NCBI GenBank assembly: GCA_036346205.1
Contig: JARFJB010000102.1
Span: 805,001 to 869,000, forward strand
Origin: Vesta saturnalis
Lineage: Eukaryota > Arthropoda > Insecta > Coleoptera > Lampyridae
DNA: 64,000 bases
Reading direction: 5' to 3'
Shown one piece after another: positions 56,590 to 64,000 of the stretch. Position 1 is the stretch's first letter, and each line of letters opens with the position of its first letter. The position numbers and the translations under genes were made by a program. The notes beneath the pieces are model-generated. The model saw only the letters and a program-made list of their open reading frames with translations, ran no database searches and had not been told where the DNA came from.

Positions 56590-59396
56590 TGATTGTGGAC
56601 CTGAACAGGCTAAATTTGACCTATCGTGCTAAAGCACTCAGGAACACTTAGGAGGATGGATAGAGGGATAATAAATTGCCAATAGATGCCTATGAACAGC
56701 TACCTTAAATTTTTTCATATCATAAGTGAGAAGAAAGCAGGAACTAGGATTATTCCAGAGTTTAGAAGCCGTGTAGAAAAATGTGGATTGCGCCCGTTTG
56801 GTACGACAAGTGGAGATTTGTACTGCATACTGATGATGTGAATGAGCGAACCGTGTGTTTCTCGCAAAGATAACCCGAGATGGTATCAAAGAATGTAATT
56901 CAGCAGCACAATAGCCGTTGTAATAACGATAATACATAGAAAGAACTGAAACCATCCTTCTATGCTCAAGGGACTGTGTCTGAGAAGTTAAGGACGGGTC
57001 ATTTATAAGTCTAGTCGCTCTCTTTTGAATACGATCAACGATATCGAGAGCGTATTGGGGAGAATTAACCCAGAGGCGAGAATTATATTCCAGACGAGGT
57101 CGAATTTTACGAGCAGTTGTTTTTGTAGCTGACAGAAGAGCTTTAATTTCTTGATTTGACATAGAAGGTGGATGATCACTAAGAGTAGACTGAGATGAAC
57201 TACAGGGAAGAGTGCTATCGTCAGCAAAGCAATGGATGGGGTTAGTTGTTGAAGAAATAAGGTCATTTATGTACAGTAGAAAAAGTGTAGGCGCTATAAC
57301 GGATCCTTGTGGTACGCCCGCGTTAATGCTAATTTCTTTTGGAAAAAAGCCATCAACTACGACACGTATTCGTCTTTTATCAAGGAAACTAGAAACCCAG
57401 TTAATGAGCGTATCATTTAACCCAAACGAGGTGAGTTTGGCAAGTAAGCACTTATGCCAAACTTGGTCAAATGCCTTTGAGATATCTAAAGCGACTACAA
57501 CTATTTCACCGGACTGCTCTACTGTATTGTTCCAAACTTGGGTCACATATGAAAGAAAATCACCTGTTGAACGACTTTGCCTAAACCCATATTGGTGGTC
57601 ACTAAGGAGTTTGTTAGTTTCAAGGAACGTGAGCAGTTGCTGATTGATTGCTTTTTCCATGATTTTAGACAAAATGGAAGTGATGGCAATTGGTCGGCAG
57701 TTTAAGGGATCGGTCTTATCGCCTTTTTTGGGAATAGGTTGAATATTTGCTAACTTCCATGAAGAAGGCATAAAGATCATAGCGTATGAAGAAGAGTTGA
57801 CTAGGGGCACATCTTTTCCAGAATCATTGTGACACGAGTTTGATGCAAACAAATCCATAAAAACATTGGCTTTGTCTACAGAATCAGCAACTACCGATCC
57901 GTCAATAGATGTCAGGGGCGGAAATGAAGATGTCCCAAAGTTTTTACTAATGGCTTTAGCTAAAGACCAAAATTTACGACTGCCTAAAGGAGATGTAGCT
58001 AGTTCATTGCATTTTCGTTGTTCGAACAACTTTTTAGTTTTAGTGATGACACTTTTGCAGATATTTCTAGCACCAACGTATTCTACATGACTGTCGACCG
58101 ATTTATTTGATTTCCATTTAATATAATATTTATTTCTTAAAGATATTGCATCAGCATAAGCCTTATTGATCCAGGGTTGGGAATGTGAATGACCTATACG
58201 GTACTGTTTTTTGGGAATGTATAACTCCATTCCCATGAGGATGACTTCAGATACTGAAAGAGCGATGTCCGAAGAAGATGACGACTTAAAACAATATTCA
58301 CGCCATGGAAAGGTTGCAAAGAAGTCTCGTAAATCACTCCATCGAGCTGACTTAAAACACCACAAGGTTCTATCGGTTTCGCGAACAACAGCGGACTTGG
58401 GTACACTAGAATTGATTTCTATTAGACAATGGTCGGAAAGACCTAAAGGCGAAAGAACGGAAATTTTATAAACAAGAGGGTTTGATGTAAGAAAGAGATC
58501 TAGAAGATGTGGAGTATGGTTAGGATTATCAGGGATTCTTGTGGGTTCAGAAATCATTTGTGTGAGATCACATGAAATAGCAAGTGTTTCTGCACTATGA
58601 CCAGCAGGATTTGTAGTAGATGCAAACTGAAGCCAATTAGAGTTATGAACATTGAAATCGCCTACAAATGAGATGTCTCAAGATGGAAACTGAGACAGAA
58701 GATAGTCAACTTTCATACTAAGGTAATCGAAGAAGTCTTGAAAGTTACTGTCATTAGGAGACCTATAAATGCAACAGTAGAATTTCACAAAATTAGGACC
58801 AGAATGTTTAAACCAAATCACGTCAAAATTTTTATTTTCTAAGGAAGAAACCCTCTTGCAAGCAATTCTGTTCCTGATGTAGGCACATACGCCTCCTTTA
58901 TATCGAAAGGTAGAGTGAAGGTGGTATTGAGGAAATTGCAAGTCGGGTGACTCAGAGCTTTCAGAGGAGACTTGTGTTTCAGATAGAAACAAAATATCAG
59001 GTTGTAATTGTTCAAGATGTTGGTGAATAGCATTAGGATTAGACCTGATACCGCGGATGTTGCAGCAGTGAATCAGAAAGTTGATACTTTCGATGACCGA
59101 GGTCGCTTGGGCCCTGCCCTCCCGAACATCCGAATGGGGCAGGATTTTACGTCCGGAATTTGTTACCCTAGAAACCACAGCCATCTTATTTTTTAATTTG
59201 GGACTGTTAATCCGATAGGAAGACAGTGAGGGCGAGAAGGAAGAAGAAGGATGAGAATAGATTAAGGATGATGGAAAAGGTAACCGCCAGCCCTTGCCGA
59301 GCTCAGAAAATCGGAGACCCAATATTAAGGAGCCCATGGTAAGGGTGGTGGTACCTCCCCGGCTGGCATAGAGTATACATTCCTACCACCTGCAGA
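56590..59396 (-). mobile_element. CR1/Jockey-type LINE, long copy with target duplication
   Basis: Minus strand. The 3' end is poly(A)-like (aaaaaaaaac) near 56582-56590; the 5' end is near 59396 in GC-richer sequence with a ggtggtacctcc motif. The flanks gatagt (left about 56575-56580; right 59397-59402) form a candidate target duplication. On the right the flank is inside a Penelope reverse transcriptase, so this LINE is younger than that element. Confidence 0.75.
56638..59337 (-). pseudogene. LINE ORF2, long open frame with one stop and two internal gaps
   Basis: From 59337: a Ser/Pro-rich leader, then endonuclease (IHCCNIRGIRSNPNAI, LQPDILFLSETQVSSE, FRYKGGVCAYIRNRI, FYCCIYRSPNDSN). An in-frame TGA at 58678-58680 follows, then DISFVGDFNVHN and LSPLGLSDHCLIEI. 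The 639-codon frame after the stop runs unbroken to 56638 and covers the RT. It has MPSSWKLANIQPIPKKGD, CRPIAITSILSKIMEK, VVALDISKAFDQVWHK, NAGVPQGSVIAPTLF and HCFADDSTL, and a C-terminal LWNNPSSCFLL. Relative to the family, segments before PSSWKLAN and after FADDSTLPCSSSQ appear missing, yet the frame is kept. Confidence 0.8.
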
Positions 59397-60110
59397 TAGT
59401 ATTTTGGTATCGTTATGTTGATGATATTTTGGCATATTTTGATAGTTCAACCGATTTTGTTGATACAATTTACACTAGAGAAGAAGCGTTAGTCATTAAT
59501 TTTCTAGAGTTAATACACAGAGAAAGTTTGAGTCCTCCGTATTGAGGAAACCTACACATACAGGCATTACAATTCCAAATGATTCATCTCACTATGAAAT
59601 ACATAAGTTAGCTGCGTGTAGATCATTACTAAATAGATCAATGGCATTACCATTAACCCACACAAATTTCAATAAAGGAACATCAATTAAAAATAAATAG
59701 CTAAAACAAATGCTTACCTTTTAAATATAATCAACACTTAGTTAAAAATCAAGAATACAAATTATATATCAAAAACATTGAACTAATTAACACAGAACCA
59801 ACAGAAAATAAATGCGTAACAATTTTATATTTTGGAAAAATATCAGAAAAAGTAGCGCACATATTACAAACGAACAAGTAATACACGGTATCTTTAAAAA
59901 CTAGTACCTACTTACCAATTTTCTTAAATATTTATTTAATGCTAAAGATTCAACTAAGAACATTTTGAAGTCTGAATTTATAAATAGAATTGGACATCCT
60001 GTAATTCTGCTTATAGTGGACAAACACTTAGGAACCTTGATATTACGTAGAAAGAAAACATTAGATGTTATAAATATAAACATACAGAGAAATGAAGTTA
60101 TGCTAAACAC
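59397..60110 (+). pseudogene. Penelope-like RT remnant, C-terminal part
   Basis: Reads VFWYRYVDDILAYFDSS (the YVDD catalytic block), then FLELIHRES and degraded sequence with Penelope-like spacing. The last recognisable piece is near 59830 (ILYFGKISEKVAHILQT). Stops are frequent. Its upstream part should lie left of the LINE inserted at 56590, but I could not recognise it. Confidence 0.65.
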
Positions 60111-60631
60111 TTAATATTAAATAGTCAGTGCATGACTGCACAAAAAATATTAAATTTTACATTCTTGTAATAAAAGGACAAATTAAATTGTTTGGGAGTA
60201 TTCGATATTTATAAACAACAACAGAAAGTACCATTAACAGACACTTTAAGTATAGAATTATAATTTAGATCTAGTTTCCTATTTTACCTTAATGATTAGT
60301 TACCATACTCATACTCACAAATATTTTCTTTTGATAATGATATATGCTGTATTGAAACGCGTAGAGAAATAAATATCTACATAAGACATTATGCAATTAT
60401 ATTTGAAACGTTGTTTATTCTTTCATTTCTTTTAATTTCCACTTTGTACGTTGGAGTGTCGTGTGTTTTTTCACACCAGATAATTTTAGGTTACAAACTA
60501 TAATTAAATTTATTTATTGGTTTTATTTATATCAAAGTTCGATTTATACCTATTATAGATTTTCAAATTTTAGTGTTTTAATTGTAATATGTGTCCACCC
60601 AGATATGAACATGACGATAAACTACCTTAAC
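60111..60631. other. No gene recognised
   Basis: AT-rich sequence between two Penelope-like elements, possibly the decayed 3' part of the first one. Confidence 0.35.
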
Positions 60632-60740
60632 AATAATAAAATACTTATCTTTTGGGATTTTTAATGGTGTACTTTAAATTATACAATCTAAACGTTTCGA
60701 TAACACTTACAGTTATCTTCGTCAGTAGCAATGTATGTTA
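60632..60740. repeat. Penelope terminal block, left inverted arm
   Basis: Complementary to 61027-61139 (aataaaatacttatctttt ... tggtgtactttaaattatac) and contains the minus-strand hammerhead-like motif. Confidence 0.85.
60681..60736 (-). ncRNA. Hammerhead-ribozyme-like motif (minus strand)
   Basis: Exact complement of the motif at 61032-61087. The core CTGACGA is at 60725-60719, the stem gataac/gttatc, and GAAA at 60698-60695 leads into CGTT. See the plus-strand copy for pairing. Confidence 0.65.
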
Positions 60741-61026
60741 AAAATTGTTAAAGATGTAGTAAACAATTTTGTCAAATTTGAAAAATTCAAACATAAACAT
60801 AAGCCTGCTATTAATATAACAGTTTGAGAAACGTATAAGCCAACTATAAAATTGTAGTAAAGAATAACTAGGTCATTAAAATTAAATATTGTTAAACTGT
60901 CTTAAAGATGACAAACCAGAACACTCTCTACGACGAAAGCTAACAATGAAATTTGCCAGCCAAAAACACATTTAACAAAATTTAATTGAGTTATGATGTA
61001 AGTGTAAAGTTGTGAAAACTTCAATT

Positions 61027-61139
61027 TTAACATACATTGCTACTGACGAAGATAACTGTAAGTGTTATCGAAACGTTTAGATTGTATAATTTAAAGTACA
61101 CCATTAAAAAATCCCAAAAAGATAAGTATTTTATTATGA
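61027..61139. repeat. Penelope terminal block, right inverted arm of the 5' side
   Basis: Complement of 60632-60740. It carries the plus-strand hammerhead-like motif just before the start of the coding region. Confidence 0.85.
61032..61087 (+). ncRNA. Hammerhead-ribozyme-like motif (plus strand)
   Basis: Core CTGACGA (61043-61049) is followed by stem II gataac (61051-61056) / gttatc (61064-61069) with loop tgtaagt. Then come GAAA (61070-61073) and C-GTT, whose GTT is a GUH cleavage triplet (cut after 61077). Stem I forms from CTA/TAG plus ATACA/TGTAT with a small internal loop. Stem III is minimal (AACGTT, self-complementary), which would need pairing between two copies, as described for Penelope hammerheads. 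One extra A (61050) at the base of stem II departs from the textbook core. Confidence 0.65.
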
Positions 61140-63488
61140 GTGTTAATGGTGAAAGTTTACATTTTCATATTTCAGTCCTTTATGGGGAGGAAACTTATCG
61201 TTTTATCAGACAATTTGAAAAATTAAGGAAACGTAAAGCACAATTATTATCGTCACTCACTTTTTTATTACGATGCCGAGACCAAAAGATTATCCCAAAG
61301 TTTATCTATATTAAAAGAAATTTTAATAACAAGCAAGCGAATAATATTTACAGAAGAACTGAAAATGCTCTTCTACGTAATCAAATACATATTACTAGGA
61401 AGTTACTGGATAACACCGATAAAAATCTTTTATATTCACATTTAGAAATTTCATCTATTTTGAATAAAGAAGATTGGGATAAAATTGATTCTATAACGTT
61501 TAAATCTATGGAAATAAATTTTGACATCTCATGTCAACGTCAAAAGAAAATTTAATAAATTATACAAACAACAAAATAATAGACCATCTATTGATTGTAG
61601 AAAACAGTTATAAACCTTTCTGATAATGTTGTTTCAGATTATGCTATTCAAGCGCTTTCTAAAGGAGGAAATTTTGAAAACTCCATTAGATTATTACCTT
61701 TTGATGCTGCTAATGAAGTTAGATATAACACCGTTAACATATTACGTAAAACAAAACCTCCAAAGAGCAACTTATCCTTTCGTCAACGACATGCTTTACT
61801 TGATCTTAAACGCAATGAAAGTATTATAATATTAAAATCAGATAAAGGTAATGCAACTGTTATATTAAATATGAACGATTATAACACTAAGATAGAACAA
61901 TTGTTGGGACCAGAAACTTATCGTGAAATACCAAAAGATCCAACAAAAAAGTTTCTTTTAAAAACTAAAGAGCTGATTAAATTATCATCTATTCCTGAAG
62001 AAATAAAGAAGAAACTATCTAACTCTGAAGCTATTTCACCAAAACTATATGGTTTACCAAAATTCATAAACCTAATATTCCTTTAAGGCCTATTGTTAGT
62101 GCAATTGGTTCTCCTACATATCACCTTGCAAAACATCTTACATTGTTATTACAACCTCATATAGGAAAAACACCCCATTACATTAAAAATTCTGCCGACT
62201 TTGTTGAAAAAATGCATAGTTTCAAAATTGAAGAGGGTGACATAATGGTTAGTTTTGATGTTATTTCACTTTTTACAAAAGTACCTCTAAAAGAAACTAT
62301 TGAATACATAGATCATCTTTTTCCAAAGGACATAACCATTCTTTTTCAGCACTGTCTTACTACAACTTATTTTCAGTGGAATAGTAAATTTTATGAACAG
62401 ATTGAAGGTGTAGCAATGGGTAGTCCCCTTAGTCCTGTTATAGCTAATTTTTATATGGAAAAATTTGAAACATTAACGTTACAAAATACACCTAAAAAAC
62501 CTTCAGTTTGGTATAGATATGTAGATGACACATTTGTTATTTGGAAACATGGAGAAGAAGCACTGCATGAGTTTTTGGTTTTTATAAATGGTATACATCC
62601 TAGTATTCAATTTACCATGGAAAAAGAAACTAATGGAAGTTTACCATTTCTTGACATATTAATATCTAAAATAATAATTCACTATCTTTTAAGGTTTACA
62701 GAAAGCCGACACACACTGATAGATACCTTCATAAATTATCCAACCACCATCCACGTCAAAAATTAGTGTAATTAAATCTTTAGTAGATCGAGCAAAACGA
62801 ATTTGTGACCCTGAATTTTGAATGATGAATATAAATATTTAAGAAAATCCTTACAAGATAATGGATATTCACTTACAGATATTAATAATGTTATTACACC
62901 TTCTAGGCGTAACCTTAAAGAAAAACCAGTTCTTAATGTTGGTACTGCTTTTCTTCCTTTTATAGCTAATGTTACAAATAGAATTGAAAAATCCTAATCA
63001 AATATGGCATTAGGACTATTTTTAAACCTACAAGAAAAATTAAAGAACATTTAAGATCACCTAAAGATGTATCAAACCCTTTATCATCTTCCGGAGTGTA
63101 TAAGTTATCTTGTTCATGTGGAAAAGTATACATCGGGACCACAAAACGTAGCTTTGATACAAGACGCAAAGAACATATGAGATTTTGTAGATTGGGTCAA
63201 CCAGAGAGGTCTGCTGTGGCTGACCATGCCCTGAATAATCTAAATCATGACATTCAATTTGACAATATGAAAATATTGTCAAGACAAACCCATTATTATG
63301 TTCGTTTGCAACGTGAAGCTATTGAAATATATAAACACCCGAATAATTTTAATAGACAAGAAGAAAATCTCCGTTTAAATAGGTTTTGGCATCTTATAAT
63401 TAAAAAGAGCATAATGATACGCCTTGATTTTAATTTATTTTCAACTTTTGGTATGTCTAGGTTTTTGCTGTGTTTTCCTAGACCTTGA
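61136..63488 (+). pseudogene. Penelope-like RT with GIY-YIG endonuclease, frame-broken
   Basis: Starts near 61136 (MSVNGESLHFHISVLYG). The N-terminal region has FIRQFEKLRKRKAQLLSSL. The RT continues with ILKSDKGNATVILNMNDYN (61835-61890), SPKLYGLPK, PLRPIVSAIGSPTYHLAKHL, DIMVSFDVISLFTKVPLKET, GVAMGSPLSPVIANFYMEKF, RYVDDTFVIW (YVDD) and GSLPFLDILISK. The last domain at 63093-63400 is GIY-YIG: YKLSCSCGKVYIGTTKRSFD, RRKEHMRF and, later, EAIEIYKHPNNFNRQEE. Frame breaks lie near 61550, 61610, 62065, 62690 and 62820-63050. All catalytic motifs of both domains are still present. Confidence 0.9.
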
Positions 63489-63709
63489 AGCAAATGCTTT
63501 ATCAATTATATGTTAAATTTCCACAGCACTATAATTTAACATAAGTAGTTGAAATTAAATTGAAATTAAAATTACAAAGAACGTTCTGCATTGTGCTTTT
63601 CATTGTTAATAACACTTCCAATTATTGATAAAGATATCTCTTTGTTAGATTTAACTAGGTTATTTTTTGATGTAATGTTTGGATTTGTGAATGCTTCTAT
63701 CATTTTAAA

Positions 63710-64000
63710 ATTGAAGTTTTTCACAACTTTACACTTACATCATAACTCAATTAAATTTTGTTAAATGTGTTTTTGGCTGGCAAATTTCATTGTTAGCTTT
63801 CGTCGTAGAGAGTGTTCTGGTTTGTCATCTTTAAGACAGTTTAACAATATTTAATTTTAATGACCTAGTTATTCTTTACTACAATTTTATAGTTGGCTTA
63901 TACGTTTCTCAAACTGTTATATTAATAGCAGGCTTATGTTTATGTTTGAATTTTTCAAATTTGACAAAATTGTTTACTACATCTTTAACAATTTTTAACA
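63710..64000 (-). repeat. Penelope terminal block, inverted copy at the 3' side (partial)
   Basis: Inverse complement of about 60735-61025 (cacttacatcataactcaat, ggctggcaaatttcattgtt). The window ends at the point where the hammerhead-bearing arm should begin. Confidence 0.9.

Larger units (their letters stand above)
60632..64000 (+). mobile_element. Penelope-like element with inverted flanking repeats, cut by window end
   Basis: The 5' region is an inverted structure. Arms 60632-60740 and 61027-61139 are complementary and flank a 286-bp core. The coding part (RT then GIY-YIG endonuclease) occupies 61136-63488. After it, 63710-64000 is the complement of the 60735-61025 core, so the same terminal block appears on the other side in opposite orientation. 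Terminal blocks in inverted or direct orientation are usual for Penelope elements. The right one is cut off at position 64000. Confidence 0.85.

Noticed and set aside
61037..61135. Start of the Penelope protein at 61037
   Set aside because: These codons read through the hammerhead-like motif and the inverted arm; a start near 61136 is more plausible.

Overview
This is a eukaryotic, AT-rich, intron-bearing window, almost certainly from an insect (or another arthropod). The only host-gene signal I recognise is two exons of a GATA-type transcription factor (29660-29785 and 30392-30533, + strand). Their conserved intron position and basic tail place it in the GATA4/5/6 class. Nearly everything else is transposable elements (TEs), their remnants and tandem repeats. 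Arthropod origin is supported by a U6 snRNA sequence with insect-type bases, by the TE families (DUF4817 mariner, Jockey and I-type LINEs, GIY-YIG Penelope, CryptonI-like) and by the GATA finger.

Layout. 1-13.2 kb: an unannotated AT-rich lead-in, several copies of a ~410-450 bp palindrome-rich repeat (here RptA), two copies of a tRNA-headed SINE-like repeat, five LINE fragments on both strands and a 533-bp MITE. 13.2-29.2 kb: a nested nest. A Tc1-like element (13222-29207) sits at a TA inside an RptA copy. Its left terminal repeat is split by a PIF/Harbinger element, which itself carries a MITE. Its transposase gene is split by a hAT element, two antisense LINE pieces and a U6 snRNA-LINE chimera. 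A second hAT (25181-28961, perfect 8-bp target duplication) lies between the transposase start and the right terminal repeat. Removing the insertions leaves a Tc1 of roughly 1.65 kb.

29.6-34.9 kb: the GATA exons, then a MULE (30672-34929) in the downstream intron. The MULE contains four consecutive copies of a tyrosine-recombinase (Crypton-like) element. Three are internally deleted units of ~400 bp and one is a ~1.7-kb copy with a three-exon recombinase gene. 35.1-38.0 kb: a mariner-like element with ~790-bp inverted repeats. 39-40.3 kb: a LINE with its RT centre deleted. 40.46-42.5 kb: a 2-kb minisatellite of an 8-bp unit with higher-order structure.

43.6-64 kb: a remnant of a cysteine-rich TE-derived protein, a two-ORF I-type LINE (45.8-50.3 kb), a pogo-like transposase with an intron, a small mariner derivative, a (GTGCGT)n array, a LINE with one long but internally deleted ORF2 (56.6-59.4 kb) inserted in a Penelope remnant, and finally a more complete Penelope-like element (60632 to the window edge) with reverse transcriptase, GIY-YIG endonuclease and a pair of hammerhead-ribozyme-like motifs in inverted orientation.

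No element here looks intact. The closest are the Crypton copy, hAT B, the Penelope copy and the 56.6-59.4 kb LINE. Boundaries were read by eye; those given to the base rest on visible target duplications or paired terminal repeats, others are approximate.
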